Part shown: positions 30,662 to 39,847 of the stretch, one piece after another
Layout of the letters: every line of letters starts with the position of its first letter
How positions within the stretch are numbered: position 1 is the first letter of the stretch
Source: Streptomyces sp. ISL-100
Lineage (GTDB): Bacteria > Actinomycetota > Actinomycetes > Streptomycetales > Streptomycetaceae
Assembly: GCF_018614615.1 (NCBI RefSeq)
Contig: NZ_JAGGOK010000038.1
Span: 1-64,000 of the forward strand
Length of the DNA: 64,000 nt
Direction of reading: 5' to 3'
Translations under genes and position numbers: made by a program
Notes under the pieces: generated by a model
The model's database searches: none
Told to the model about the DNA's origin: nothing
What the model saw: only the letters and a program-made list of their open reading frames with translations

Positions 30662-33181
30662 TCAGCTTCGCCCGAGACGTGCCTTCGTGTACCTCGTCGG
30701 CACAGCCGCCGCCGGGTCCTCCGGCCACGGGTGCTTCGGGTAGCGGCCGCGCAGCTCCGCCCGCACCGCGCGGTAACCGCCCTGCCAGAAGGACGCCAGA
30801 TCGGCGGTGACGGCCGCTGGGCGCCCCGCCGGCGACAGCAGGTGCACCAGCACCGGAATCCCGGCCACGCGCGGCGTCTCGGCCAGCCCGAACATCTCCT
30901 GAAGCTTCACCGCCAGTACGGGCTGCTCCCCGCCGTACTCCACCCGGACCCGCGACCCGCTCGGCACCTCGATCCGCTCCGGCGCCAGCTCGTCCAGCCG
31001 CGCCGCGTCGCCGGTCGCCCACGGCAGGAGCCGGTTCAGCGCCTGGCCCGCCTCGATCCGGCCCAGGTCGGACCTTCGCCGTGCCCGTGACAGTTCAGGC
31101 TCCAGCCATTCGTCGGTACGTTCCGTGAGCGCCGCGTCGGACACGTCCGGCCAGGGCGCACCCAGCACCCTGTGCAGGAAGGCCAGGCGCTCCCGCAGCG
31201 CCTGCGCGTCACGCGTCCAGCGCAGCAGCCCGAGGCCCTCCCGTCGCAGCCCGTCCCGCAGCGCTTCCCGTACGCGTTCCGTATCCGGCTTCTTGAGCGT
31301 CCGTACGGTCAGCTCGACCGCTCCGAGGCGCCGCACGTGCCGCGCGACGACGTCCCCGTCCTCCCAGTGCACCTCTTCGCCGGAGGCGAGCAGGTGCTCG
31401 GCGGCCAGCTGGGCGGTGTCCTCGTCGATGACGGCGGCCAGGCGCACGCGCGCGGAGGCGGCATGGACGGGACGGTCGGCGACGGCGACCGCCAGCCACG
31501 GCGCGCTGCGCAGCCGGGATCCGTCGGTGAGTTCCGCCCCTGTCCCGGAGGCCATGAGGAAGGCCCCTTCGCCACGGGCCCTGGCGACGCGCTCGGGAAA
31601 CGCGAAGGCCGCCACGAGGCCGGCACCTGCATCGTCACCCGTGCCGCTGGGGGCTTCCCGGCCCGAATTGCCGGAACCGCCCGCCGCCGAAGCCAGCCGC
31701 TTCGCCTCCTGGCGCCAGCGGGCCCCGTACGCGTCGTTGCCGCGGCGGGCCGCGCGCCAGGCCGCGGCCAGGTCGTCCCCGTACTCCCTCGGGGGTTCCT
31801 CGCTCAGCAGGGCGACCACTTCCGCTGCCCGGCGCGTGCCGACCTCCCGTGCGCCGTCGATGAGCGCCCGCGCGAGCCGGGGGTGCAGGCCGAGGCGGGC
31901 CATCCGTACACCCCTTTCGGTCGCACGGCCGGAATCGTCCACCGCCCCGATCGCGGCCAGCACCGTACGGGCCGCCGCCATCGCACCACCCGGTGGCGGA
32001 TCCAGCAGGGCGAGACCGCTCGCGTCGGGGTCGCCCCAGCAAGCCGCCTGGAGGGCGAACGCCGTCAGGTCCGCGACCTTGATCTCGGGGGACGGGAAGC
32101 GCGGCAGCCGTACGTCGTCGGCCTGGTCCCAGCACCGGTAGACGGCACCGGGAGCCTCCCGCCCCGCGCGCCCCGCACGCTGCCGGGAAGCGGCCTGTGA
32201 GGCCCGTACGGTCGTCAGCGCGCTCAGCCCCCGCGCATGGTCGGTGCGCGGCTCACGCGCGAGCCCGGCGTCCACGACGACCCGTACACCCGGCACGGTC
32301 AGGCTCGACTCGGCCACCGAGGTCGCCAGCACCACCCTGCGCGTACCGGCGGAACCAGCCAGTACCGCGTCCTGCACCGCGGCCGGCGCCCGTCCGTGCA
32401 CCTGGAGCACCTCGGCGCCCAACCCGGACAGTCGTCCGGCCACCCGTGCGATCTCTCCGACGCCCGGCAGGAAGCACAGCACGTCGCCCTCCCGCTCGGC
32501 GAGCGCCCTGCGCACCACGGCGGCGACATGCGTCAGCAGCGCCGGATCGACCCGCATACCGTGCGGCGGCCGCACCGGACGGGCGGGCGGCGCCCAGACC
32601 GTCTCCACGGGGTGCGACACGCCCTGTGCTTCGACCACCGGCGCGTCGCCCAGCAGCCGCGCCCAGCCCTGCGCGTCCGTCGTCGCCGAGGCGGCGAGGA
32701 GCCGCAGCTCCGGCCGCAGAGTGGACCGTACGTCGAGGAGGAACGCGGCGACGGTGTCCGCGTCCAGGTGCCGCTCGTGACACTCGTCGAGGATGACGAC
32801 ATCAACGCCGGCGAGCTCCTGGTCACGCTGGAGGCGCTGCAGCAGTACGCCAGTGGTGACGACCTCCACCACCGTGTCGCGCCCCACCACGCGCTCCCCG
32901 CGCACGGTGAAGCCCACACGCTCCCCGACGCTCTCGCCCAGCAGCCACGCCATGCGCCGGGCAGCGGCCCGTGCCGCGATCCGCCGCGGCTCCGCGACAA
33001 CGACCTTCCGCACGGGCCGCCCTTCGTCGAGCAGCCCGGCCAGCACCAGTGGCACCAGGGTCGTCTTACCCGTCCCCGGCGGCGCGCACAGCACCGCGGT
33101 CCCGTGCGCGTCCAGGGCGCGCTCCAGTGCGGGCACGGCGCTGCGTACGGGAAGCTGCCCAAGGGCGTCGGTGCGGATCAC
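30662..33181 (-). CDS. hrpB: ATP-dependent RNA helicase HrpB
   Basis: An 839-residue DEAH-box helicase. Motifs are CAPPGTGKTTLVPL (I), VAEPRRIAARAAARRMA (Ia), DVVILDECHERHLDAD (II, DECH), LLAASATTD (III), LATSVAESSLTVPGV (V) and QRAGRAGREAPG (VI), followed by the HrpB-specific C-terminal domain ending near HPWPEDPAAAVPTRYTK. The cellular role in bacteria is not settled; RNA processing is assumed. The GTG start is 4 bases after the stop of the methyltransferase gene, so the two form an operon. Confidence 0.95.
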   Translation of the reverse strand: MIRTDALGQLPVRSAVPALERALDAHGTAVLCAPPGTGKTTLVPLVLAGLLDEGRPVRKVVVAEPRRIAARAAARRMAWLLGESVGERVGFTVRGERVVGRDTVVEVVTTGVLLQRLQRDQELAGVDVVILDECHERHLDADTVAAFLLDVRSTLRPELRLLAASATTDAQGWARLLGDAPVVEAQGVSHPVETVWAPPARPVRPPHGMRVDPALLTHVAAVVRRALAEREGDVLCFLPGVGEIARVAGRLSGLGAEVLQVHGRAPAAVQDAVLAGSAGTRRVVLATSVAESSLTVPGVRVVVDAGLAREPRTDHARGLSALTTVRASQAASRQRAGRAGREAPGAVYRCWDQADDVRLPRFPSPEIKVADLTAFALQAACWGDPDASGLALLDPPPGGAMAAARTVLAAIGAVDDSGRATERGVRMARLGLHPRLARALIDGAREVGTRRAAEVVALLSEEPPREYGDDLAAAWRAARRGNDAYGARWRQEAKRLASAAGGSGNSGREAPSGTGDDAGAGLVAAFAFPERVARARGEGAFLMASGTGAELTDGSRLRSAPWLAVAVADRPVHAASARVRLAAVIDEDTAQLAAEHLLASGEEVHWEDGDVVARHVRRLGAVELTVRTLKKPDTERVREALRDGLRREGLGLLRWTRDAQALRERLAFLHRVLGAPWPDVSDAALTERTDEWLEPELSRARRRSDLGRIEAGQALNRLLPWATGDAARLDELAPERIEVPSGSRVRVEYGGEQPVLAVKLQEMFGLAETPRVAGIPVLVHLLSPAGRPAAVTADLASFWQGGYRAVRAELRGRYPKHPWPEDPAAAVPTRYTKARLGRS

Positions 33182-33185
33182 GCCC

Positions 33186-34043
33186 CTAGTCTCGTACGCA
33201 CACGAAAATCGCCGTTCCCGGGATCAGATTTCCGCGCAACGGGGACCAGCCGCCCCACTCCTGCGTGTTCCAGGAGGGCCATTCCGGCTCCACGAGGTCG
33301 ACCAGACGGAAGCCGCCCGCCACCACGTCCCGTACACGGTCGCCGATCGTTCTGTGGTGCTCCACGTAGACGGCGCGTCCCTGGTCGTCCTGCTCGACGT
33401 ACGGCGTGCGGTCGAAGTAGGAGGCCGCAACAGACAGCCCCTCAGGACCGGGCTCGTCGGGGAACGCCCAGCGGATGGGATGCGTGACGGAGAAGACCCA
33501 CCGCCCGCCGGGCCGCAGGACACGCCGTACCTCCCGGAAAACCTCCACCGGGTCGGCGACGAACGGCACCGCGCCGTACGCCGAGCACGCCAGGTCGAAG
33601 GACGCGTCCCTGAAGGGGAGCGTTCCCGCGTCCGCCTGCACCAGGGGGACCTCCCCTCCGATCCGCAGTGCGTGCTGGAGCTGCCGGTGGGAGAGGTCCA
33701 TGGCCACGGGGCGGGCACCCTGCGCGGCGAGCCAGCGCGAGCACTGCGCGGCGCCGGCGCCGATCTCCAGAACGTCGAGTCCCTTCAGGGACGCCGCAGG
33801 CCCCAGGAGACCCGCCTCCGCCTCGTCCAGCCCTTCCGGGCCCCACACGAAACGGTCGTCACCGAGGAACGCTCCGTGCTCGCTCTGGTACTCGTCCGCG
33901 TTCCGGTCCCACCAGCCCCGGCTCGCCCGGCTGCTCTCGGCTTCTCCGGCCTCACGCCGGGTCGCCTGCCCCTCGTCCGCGTCGTCCTGGACGCAGGTGT
34001 CGAGGGTCTCGATAGCCTCTGTGGCGTCTTTGCTCTGGCTCAT
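33186..34043 (-). CDS. Class I SAM-dependent methyltransferase
   Basis: A 285-residue Rossmann-fold methyltransferase. LDVLEIGAGAAQCSRWLAAQ is the SAM-binding motif I, followed by PVAMDLSHRQL (acidic end of strand 2), LPFRDASFDLACSAYGAVPF (motif II region) and LRPGGRWVFSVTHPIRW (motif III). Methyltransferase_11-type enzymes act on small molecules, and the substrate is unknown. ATG 34043 gives a charged, disordered first 50 residues. It is the first gene of an operon with hrpB and is divergent from rpsA. Confidence 0.9.
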   Translation of the reverse strand: MSQSKDATEAIETLDTCVQDDADEGQATRREAGEAESSRASRGWWDRNADEYQSEHGAFLGDDRFVWGPEGLDEAEAGLLGPAASLKGLDVLEIGAGAAQCSRWLAAQGARPVAMDLSHRQLQHALRIGGEVPLVQADAGTLPFRDASFDLACSAYGAVPFVADPVEVFREVRRVLRPGGRWVFSVTHPIRWAFPDEPGPEGLSVAASYFDRTPYVEQDDQGRAVYVEHHRTIGDRVRDVVAGGFRLVDLVEPEWPSWNTQEWGGWSPLRGNLIPGTAIFVCVRD

Positions 34044-34178
34044 TGCGCCCGTCTGTCTCGTCTGCGTAGGCTCCGCTCGAACCTGTAGCTGCAGAGTGCG
34101 GTGCGGCCGTTGTGGCCTCGCCAAACCTTAGTTGTGCCGGGTATGGGGCGTTCCGCCCTGGGTGTGCGCCTTCGCGCA

Positions 34179-34207
34179 TTGACCCTGCCCGGCTGCCCCC
34201 GTATGCT
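34179..34207 (+). promoter_or_regulatory. Promoter of rpsA with long leader
   Basis: TTGACC (34179-34184) and TATGCT (34202-34207) are exactly 17 bases apart, the best vegetative promoter in the window. It predicts a leader of about 190 bases before the rpsA ATG. The leader contains complementary segments (AGCCTG near 34222 and CAGGCT near 34245), which could fold into a hairpin and allow S1 autoregulation, but no known leader motif is recognised. Confidence 0.75.
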
Positions 34208-34405
34208 ACAAGTTGCGCTGCGAGCCTGCGCACCTCAGACAGAGCAGGCTGCGCTTGCACCGGTTGTATGTCCCCTCGGTTGTCGAGGCGTTTTCCGTTG
34301 TCCGGAATCGCGCCTCCTAGGCTGCCCGGCTTCAGCAGGTGCCGATACGGGCTCCCGGCGTAGCAGTACCTACGACTTACTGTCCGTACCGGAGCCCTTA
34401 CCCAC

Positions 34406-35923
34406 ATGACGAGCAGCACCGAGACCACCGCTTCCACCACCCCGCAGGTAGCGGTCAACGACATCGGTAACGAGGAAGCTTTCCTCGCCGCGATCGACGA
34501 GACGATCAAGTACTTCAACGACGGCGACATCGTCGACGGCGTCATCGTGAAGGTCGACCGGGACGAGGTCCTGCTCGACATCGGTTACAAGACCGAAGGC
34601 GTTATCCCCTCCCGCGAGCTTTCGATCAAGCACGACGTCGACCCCAATGAGGTCGTCAAGGTCGGCGACGAGATCGAAGCCCTTGTTCTCCAGAAGGAGG
34701 ACAAGGAAGGTCGCCTCATCCTGTCCAAGAAGCGCGCACAGTACGAGCGCGCCTGGGGCACGATCGAGAAGATCAAGGAAGAGGACGGCATCGTCACCGG
34801 CACCGTCATCGAGGTGGTCAAGGGTGGTCTCATCCTCGACATCGGCCTCCGTGGCTTCCTGCCGGCTTCCCTCGTCGAGATGCGCCGTGTCCGCGACCTC
34901 CAGCCCTACGTGGGCAAGGAGCTCGAGGCCAAGATCATCGAGCTGGACAAGAACCGCAACAACGTGGTCCTGTCCCGCCGTGCCTGGCTCGAGCAGACCC
35001 AGAGCGAGGTCCGTCAGACCTTCCTCACGACCCTGCAGAAGGGCCAGGTCCGCTCCGGCGTCGTTTCCTCGATCGTCAACTTCGGTGCGTTCGTGGACCT
35101 CGGTGGCGTCGACGGTCTCGTGCACGTCTCCGAGCTCTCCTGGAAGCACATCGACCACCCCTCCGAGGTTGTCGAGGTCGGCCAGGAAGTCACCGTCGAG
35201 GTTCTCGACGTCGACATGGACCGCGAGCGCGTCTCGCTGTCGCTCAAGGCGACGCAGGAAGACCCGTGGCAGCAGTTCGCCCGTACGCACCAGATCGGGC
35301 AGGTTGTTCCCGGTAAGGTCACGAAGCTCGTTCCGTTCGGTGCGTTCGTGCGCGTCGACGAGGGCATCGAGGGTCTGGTCCACATCTCCGAGCTGGCCGA
35401 GCGCCACGTGGAGATCCCGGAGCAGGTCGTCCAGGTCAACGACGAGATCTTCGTCAAGGTCATCGACATCGACCTCGAGCGTCGTCGCATCAGCCTCTCG
35501 CTGAAGCAGGCCAACGAGGCATTTGGTGCCGACCCGGCCTCGGTCGAGTTCGACCCGACGCTGTACGGCATGGCCGCGTCGTACGACGACCAGGGGAACT
35601 ACATCTACCCCGAGGGCTTCGACCCCGAGACCAACGACTGGCTCGAGGGCTTCGAGACCCAGCGCGAGGCGTGGGAGGGCCAGTACGCCGAGGCGCAGCA
35701 GCGCTTTGAGCAGCACCAGGCCCAGGTCATCAAGTCCCGCGAGGCCGACGAGGCCGCCGCTGCCGAGGGCGCTGCTGCCCCGGCCGCCGGCGCCCCGGCT
35801 GCCTCCGGCGGCGCTGGTGGCGGCGGTTCGTACTCCTCGGAGTCGGCGGACAACTCCGGCGCCCTGGCGTCGGACGAGGCCCTGGCCGCGCTCCGCGAGA
35901 AGCTGGCGGGCGGCCAGAGCTGA
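34406..35923 (+). CDS. rpsA: 30S ribosomal protein S1
   Basis: Ribosomal protein S1, 505 residues, binds mRNA on the small subunit. Four S1 (OB-fold) domains are visible: GDIVDGVIVKVDRDEVLLDI (about residue 39), GIVTGTVIEVVKGGLILDIG (128), GQVRSGVVSSIVNFGAFVDL (213) and GQVVPGKVTKLVPFGAFVRV (298). The E. coli protein has six domains and actinobacterial S1 typically four, so it is complete. The tail is Ala/Gly/Glu-rich. The ATG follows a 190-base leader with a weak ribosome-binding site, and a strong terminator follows. Confidence 0.98.
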   Translation: MTSSTETTASTTPQVAVNDIGNEEAFLAAIDETIKYFNDGDIVDGVIVKVDRDEVLLDIGYKTEGVIPSRELSIKHDVDPNEVVKVGDEIEALVLQKEDKEGRLILSKKRAQYERAWGTIEKIKEEDGIVTGTVIEVVKGGLILDIGLRGFLPASLVEMRRVRDLQPYVGKELEAKIIELDKNRNNVVLSRRAWLEQTQSEVRQTFLTTLQKGQVRSGVVSSIVNFGAFVDLGGVDGLVHVSELSWKHIDHPSEVVEVGQEVTVEVLDVDMDRERVSLSLKATQEDPWQQFARTHQIGQVVPGKVTKLVPFGAFVRVDEGIEGLVHISELAERHVEIPEQVVQVNDEIFVKVIDIDLERRRISLSLKQANEAFGADPASVEFDPTLYGMAASYDDQGNYIYPEGFDPETNDWLEGFETQREAWEGQYAEAQQRFEQHQAQVIKSREADEAAAAEGAAAPAAGAPAASGGAGGGGSYSSESADNSGALASDEALAALREKLAGGQS

Positions 35924-35955
35924 CGCTCTGACCTCCAGCTGGTAACTGGCTGAAT

Positions 35956-35990
35956 GTAAGGCCCGCTCCCCATTGGGGGGCGGGCCTTAC
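35956..35990 (+). terminator. Terminator after rpsA
   Basis: GTAAGGCCCGCTCCCC pairs with GGGGGGCGGGCCTTAC (16 pairs, one G-T) around an ATT loop, 32 bases after the rpsA stop. Confidence 0.85.
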
Positions 35991-36031
35991 TCATGCCCAC
36001 AGGCGTGAGCGGAGAGCAACGTGTGTGATAC

Positions 36032-36702
36032 ATGAATGCGATGTTCGCGCCCATGGGCGCCCTCGGGCTCGCACCCACCGCCCAGGCCGCCGCTCCGGCC
36101 TTCCGGGGGCCCCGGACCGGCGACTTGACGCTGAGCGGCAGGGGCGCGGCCAAGGTCGTCATCGTGGGCGGCGGCATCGCCGGCCTGGCCGCGGCGTACG
36201 AACTGGGGAAGGCGGGCTACGACTGCACGGTCCTGGAGGCCCGCGACCGTACCGGCGGACGCGACTTCACCGTACGCGGCGGGGACTCGACCACCGGCCT
36301 GCACGGGAACCGGAAGACCGCGCGCTTCACCGACGGCCAGTACATGAACGCCGGTCCCTGGCGCATCCCGCAGTGGATGCTCACCATGGACTACTGCCGT
36401 GAACTGGGCGTCCCTCTCGAGGTGTTCACCAACACCAACGCCAACGCGTACATCCACAACGAGAAGACGGGGATGAATGCTCCCGTGCGCTACCGCACCG
36501 CCAAAGCGGATATGTACGGGTACGTCAGCGAACTGCTCGCCAAAGCAACCAACACGGCTCGTTCACGTCCGCGCGCAAGGTGGTCACGGGACTGCACGCG
36601 CGCGTGCTCGCTCAACAACGCTTCCCGGGAACGGCCGGAAGCGCTGCCGGAGAAGGAACGCGGGCCGGGAATGCCCGCGCCGCACGGCACGTTCTTCCGT
36701 AG
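36032..36702 (+). pseudogene. Remnant of a Tat-type flavin monoamine oxidase (both ends joined, middle deleted)
   Basis: The first 170 residues match an amine oxidase: NAMFAPMGALGLAPTAQAAA (end of a signal), the FAD motif VVIVGGGIAGLAAAYELGKA, VLEARDRTGGR and GQYMNAGPWRIP. A stop two codons upstream removes the twin-arginine part. After LLAKAT the frame changes. From 36550, in another frame, QHGSFTSARKVVTGLHARVL reads like the extreme C-terminus of the same family, ending at TAG 36700-36702. A full enzyme is about 560 residues, so some 350 residues are missing between the two ends. The 36032 frame itself stays open to 36751, overlapping the PAC2 start. Confidence 0.85.
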
Positions 36703-36725
36703 GAACACGAGGAGGAGCGGTAATC

Positions 36726-37664
36726 GTGCTGGATCCGCAGGATTTGTATGAGTGGGAGCCGAAGGGCCTCGCCGTCGTCGACATGGCGCTCGCGCAGGAA
36801 TCGGCCGGACTGGTCATGCTCTACCACTTCGACGGCTACATCGACGCGGGTGAGACCGGCGAGCAGATCGTCTCGAAGCTGCTGGACACGCTGCCGAACC
36901 AGGTCGTTGCCCGCTTCGACCACGACAGGCTGGTGGACTACCGCGCCCGCCGTCCGCTCCTGACGTTCCGGCGCGACAAGTGGGCCGAATACGAGGCGCC
37001 CGAGATCGACGTACGGCTCGTCCAGGACGCGACCGGAGCGCCCTTCCTGCTGCTGTCGGGCCCCGAGCCGGATGTGGAGTGGGAGCGGTTCGCTCTTGCC
37101 GTACGGCAGATCGTCGAGCGGCTCGGTGTGCGCCTCTCGGTGAACTTCCACGGCATCCCGATGGGTGTCCCGCACACCCGCCCGGTCGGCATCACCCCGC
37201 ACGGCAACCGCACCGACCTCATGCCGGGTCACCGCAGCCCGTTCGAGGAGGCGCAGGTACCGGGCAGTGCGGAGTCCCTGATCGAGTTCCGGCTGGAGGA
37301 ATCGGGGCACGACGTGCTCGGTGTCGCGGCGCACGTGCCGCATTACGTCGCGCGTTCCTCGTACCCCGACGCAGCGCTGACCGTCCTGGAGGCGATCACG
37401 GCGGCGACCGGACTGGTGCTGCCGGCCGTCGCGCATTCGCTGCGCACGGAGGCCAGGCGTACCCAGGACGAGATCGACCGGCAGGTCGGTGAGGGCGACG
37501 AGGAGCTCGTCTCGCTCGTACAGGGCCTGGAGCACCAGTACGACGCGGTGGCCGGTGCGGCGACTCGGGGGAATCTCGTCGCCGAGCCCGTCGATCTGCC
37601 GTCGGCAGACGAGATCGGCCTCGAATTCGAACGCTTTCTCGCGGAGCGAGAGGGCGACGTCTAG
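36726..37664 (+). CDS. PAC2 family protein (proteasome-assembly-chaperone-like)
   Basis: A 312-residue PAC2-domain protein: VMLYHFDGYIDAGETGEQIV and LLLSGPEPDVEWERFALAVR near residues 30 and 105, then SVNFHGIPMGVPHTRPVGIT and AALTVLEAITAATGL, all typical. Eukaryotic PAC2 helps assemble proteasomes. Actinobacteria have proteasomes, but the role of these homologues is not firmly known. GTG 36726 has GGAGGAG eight bases upstream; the longer open frame comes from the amine-oxidase remnant. coaE follows 33 bases later. Confidence 0.93.
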   Translation: MLDPQDLYEWEPKGLAVVDMALAQESAGLVMLYHFDGYIDAGETGEQIVSKLLDTLPNQVVARFDHDRLVDYRARRPLLTFRRDKWAEYEAPEIDVRLVQDATGAPFLLLSGPEPDVEWERFALAVRQIVERLGVRLSVNFHGIPMGVPHTRPVGITPHGNRTDLMPGHRSPFEEAQVPGSAESLIEFRLEESGHDVLGVAAHVPHYVARSSYPDAALTVLEAITAATGLVLPAVAHSLRTEARRTQDEIDRQVGEGDEELVSLVQGLEHQYDAVAGAATRGNLVAEPVDLPSADEIGLEFERFLAEREGDV

Positions 37665-37684
37665 GCTCCCCCAGGCTGCTCGTC

Positions 37685-37690
37685 TAGGCT
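37685..37690 (+). promoter_or_regulatory. Possible -10 box for a leaderless coaE transcript
   Basis: TAGGCT ends 7 bases before the coaE ATG, which lacks a ribosome-binding site. The same spacing is seen at pyk, polA, ogt and the 70-aa gene at 52136. No good -35 is seen. Confidence 0.4.
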
Positions 37691-37697
37691 TCCGCGC

Positions 37698-38306
37698 ATG
37701 CTGAAGGTGGGCCTGACCGGCGGAATCGGTGCCGGCAAGAGCGAAGTGTCGCGGCTGTTTGTGTCGTACGGCGCCGTCCTGATCGACGCCGACAAGATCG
37801 CGAGGGAGGTCGTCGAGCCCGGAACGCCGGGGCTCGCGGCCGTCGTCGAGGCCTTCGGGGAGGACGTCCTCGCCGCGGACGGCACCCTGGACCGTCCGAA
37901 ACTCGGCGCGATCGTCTTCGCGGACGCCGCACGTCTGGCGACGCTGAACGCGATCGTCCACCCGCTGGTGGGCGCCCGGTCGGCCGAGCTGGAGCGCGGG
38001 GCCGGAGCGGACGCCGTCGTCATTCACGACGTACCGCTGCTGACCGAGAACGGTCTCGCGCCCCTGTACGACCTGGTGGTCGTCGTGGACGCGTCCCCGC
38101 AGACCCAGCTGGACCGGCTCGTGCGGCTGCGCGGCATGACAGAGGACGAGGCGCGCGCCAGGATGGCCGCCCAGGCGAGCCGGGAGCAGCGACTGGCGAT
38201 CGCGGACCTGGTGATCGACAACGACGGACCGCTGGCCGCGCTTGAGCCGCAGGTACGCAAAGTCTGGGCGGAACTGACCGAGAGGGCCGCGTCGACGGCG
38301 TCCTGA
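37698..38306 (+). CDS. coaE: Dephospho-CoA kinase
   Basis: CoaE, 202 residues, phosphorylates dephospho-CoA in the last step of coenzyme A synthesis. The P-loop GLTGGIGAGKSEVSR is at residues 6-20, then LIDADKIAREVVEPG, IVHPLVG, DVPLLTENGL and VVVDASPQTQLDRLVRLRGM (lid). It is of normal length for the kinase alone; many actinobacterial CoaE carry an extra C-terminal domain, absent here. Start ATG 37698. Confidence 0.97.
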   Translation: MLKVGLTGGIGAGKSEVSRLFVSYGAVLIDADKIAREVVEPGTPGLAAVVEAFGEDVLAADGTLDRPKLGAIVFADAARLATLNAIVHPLVGARSAELERGAGADAVVIHDVPLLTENGLAPLYDLVVVVDASPQTQLDRLVRLRGMTEDEARARMAAQASREQRLAIADLVIDNDGPLAALEPQVRKVWAELTERAASTAS

Positions 38307-38397
38307 ACGGCAGCCTTGGGGCGCCCCGGCTTCTTGGCGGAATACGGCATGCGGCCGGGGCCGTTGGAAAGAATGAGGCGAGCGGAAGGATGTCAGC

Positions 38398-38766
38398 GTG
38401 CCCGAAAGCAGCCCGGAGACCCACATCATCGACTACCGCGCGGCGGAGCACCTGCTGGCCGCGCGCGATCCGCGCGGAGCCGTAAAACTCCTGGACTCGG
38501 TCATCGCGGCCCATCCGGAGAACACGGCAGCCCGGCTCCTGCGGGCCCGCGCCTTCTTCGCGTCCGCCCAATTGCGCTCGGCGGAGCTCGAATTCCAGCT
38601 CGTGCTGGAACGCGAGCCCGACAACGCCTTCGCCCATTTCGCCCTTGCGCGTACGTACGAGCGTGCCCTGTGCGCGGACCAGGCGAAACGGCACTTCAGG
38701 CTTGCCGCGGCGCTCGATCCGAAGCCGGAGTACCTGGCGGCGGCGAAGTTCGACGCGGAGGAGTGA
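38398..38766 (+). CDS. Small tetratricopeptide-repeat protein
   Basis: A 122-residue, all-helical protein with about three TPR-type units (YRAAEHLLAARDPRGAVKLL, AARLLRARAFFASAQLRSAE, AHFALARTYERALCADQAKR). TPRs mediate protein contacts; the partner is unknown. GTG 38398 has GGAAGGA upstream. Confidence 0.9.
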   Translation: MPESSPETHIIDYRAAEHLLAARDPRGAVKLLDSVIAAHPENTAARLLRARAFFASAQLRSAELEFQLVLEREPDNAFAHFALARTYERALCADQAKRHFRLAAALDPKPEYLAAAKFDAEE

Positions 38767-38800
38767 CCGCGAGCGTGACCACGAGTGTGGTTGGGCGCCT

Positions 38801-39088
38801 TCAGGGGCGCGGCCGACCGTACGGCGGCTCGTGGGGTGGATCGTACGGCGGGACGTCGCGGCCGGGCTGGTAGTGCGGGCCCTGACGGATGTGGCGTACG
38901 ACCATCACCAGGTCGGCGGTGACGACGACGGCCAGGCAGCCACAGGCGATGGCCCAGCCGGTGCGGCCGATGGCCGCCAACGCGAGCGTTCCGCCGACGG
39001 CCCAGAGCAGGCCCCACAGGCTCAGCCAGAGCCGGAGCCGGAGGGCACTGCGTGCGGTTTTCGGTTCACTCCCAGTACGCATGATCAT
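38801..39088 (-). CDS. DUF6343 family small membrane protein
   Basis: About 95 residues: MRTGSEPKTARSALRLRLWL, two hydrophobic helices (LSLWGLLWAVGGTLALAAI and AIACGCLAVVVTADLVMVVR) and a conserved tail HIRQGPHYQPGRDVPPYDPP. This pattern is a conserved streptomycete family (DUF6343) of unknown function. ATG 39088 has GAGG nine bases upstream; ATG 39082 (MRTGSEP) is nearly equivalent. It is convergent with the TPR gene. Confidence 0.82.
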   Translation of the reverse strand: MIMRTGSEPKTARSALRLRLWLSLWGLLWAVGGTLALAAIGRTGWAIACGCLAVVVTADLVMVVRHIRQGPHYQPGRDVPPYDPPHEPPYGRPRP

Positions 39089-39360
39089 GACGAATCGCCT
39101 CTTCCAGTGGGACATGTACCCGGCTCGGGCAGTCGTAGCCGCCCAGCGCGTTGGCCCGTGGCTGAAGGAGCTTGAGGCGCTCGACGAGCCGCGCTTCGGT
39201 CCGGTCGCGCAGCCCCGGCTCTGCGGGCGGGCAGCCCCTGGCACGGCGGAAATGGTGGGCTCACGCTCGGAGTTGGTGATGAACCGGCGATGAGTTCTGT
39301 GGCGCGGCGCGGTCTACATCCGCGAGAACACAAGGCGCACCGCTTCCCAGGGAGACCACG

Positions 39361-39819
39361 ATGTCCGAGGCAACGACCACCACCGCCACCGTCACACCCG
39401 TCACACCCGTCACCGAGACCTCTCGGGCGGTACGGATCACGGTGCGCGTCCTGCAGATCCTGCTGGCCGTGCTCTTCGCCGTACCCAGTGCATCGCCCAA
39501 GCTGATCGGCCACTCGTCGGCGGCGGAGGGCTTTGACAAGATCGGCTTCGGCGACTGGTTCATGTACCTCGTCGGTGGCCTGGAGCTGGCGGGCGCGATC
39601 GCGCTGCTGATCCCGGTTCTGTCCGGTGTGGCGGCGCTCGCTCTCGGCGCGCTGATGGTCGGAGCGTTCGTCACCCAGCTCATGGTCTTCGACGGTCAGA
39701 ACGCCGCGACGCCGCTGATCGTGCTGGTGCCGCTCATGGTGATCGCCTGGAACCGCCGCCAGCACCTTGTGCCTGTCCTGCGACGGACGGCACGCCGTCA
39801 GGGCCGTCCGTCGTCCTAG
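39361..39819 (+). CDS. DoxX family membrane protein
   Basis: A 152-residue protein with four membrane helices: VRVLQILLAVLFAVPSASPK, WFMYLVGGLELAGAIALLIP, AALALGALMVGAFVTQLMVF and PLIVLVPLMVIAWNRR. The first helix region and the G-x-E-L-A-G-A pattern are typical of DoxX proteins (quinol-oxidase-associated or thiol-stress related). The N-terminus has a Thr/Val repeat (TPVTPVTET). ATG 39361 with GGGAGA upstream. Its role here is unknown. Confidence 0.88.
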   Translation: MSEATTTTATVTPVTPVTETSRAVRITVRVLQILLAVLFAVPSASPKLIGHSSAAEGFDKIGFGDWFMYLVGGLELAGAIALLIPVLSGVAALALGALMVGAFVTQLMVFDGQNAATPLIVLVPLMVIAWNRRQHLVPVLRRTARRQGRPSS

Positions 39820-39847
39820 CCCTGTCCTAGCCCTGTCCAGCCCTCGT

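Noticed and set aside
39087..39293. Possible 68-aa plus-strand gene MTNRLFQWDMYPARAVVAAQ
   Set aside because: Its third-codon bias looks coding-like, but it overlaps the DUF6343 start, lacks a ribosome-binding site and matches nothing I recognise.
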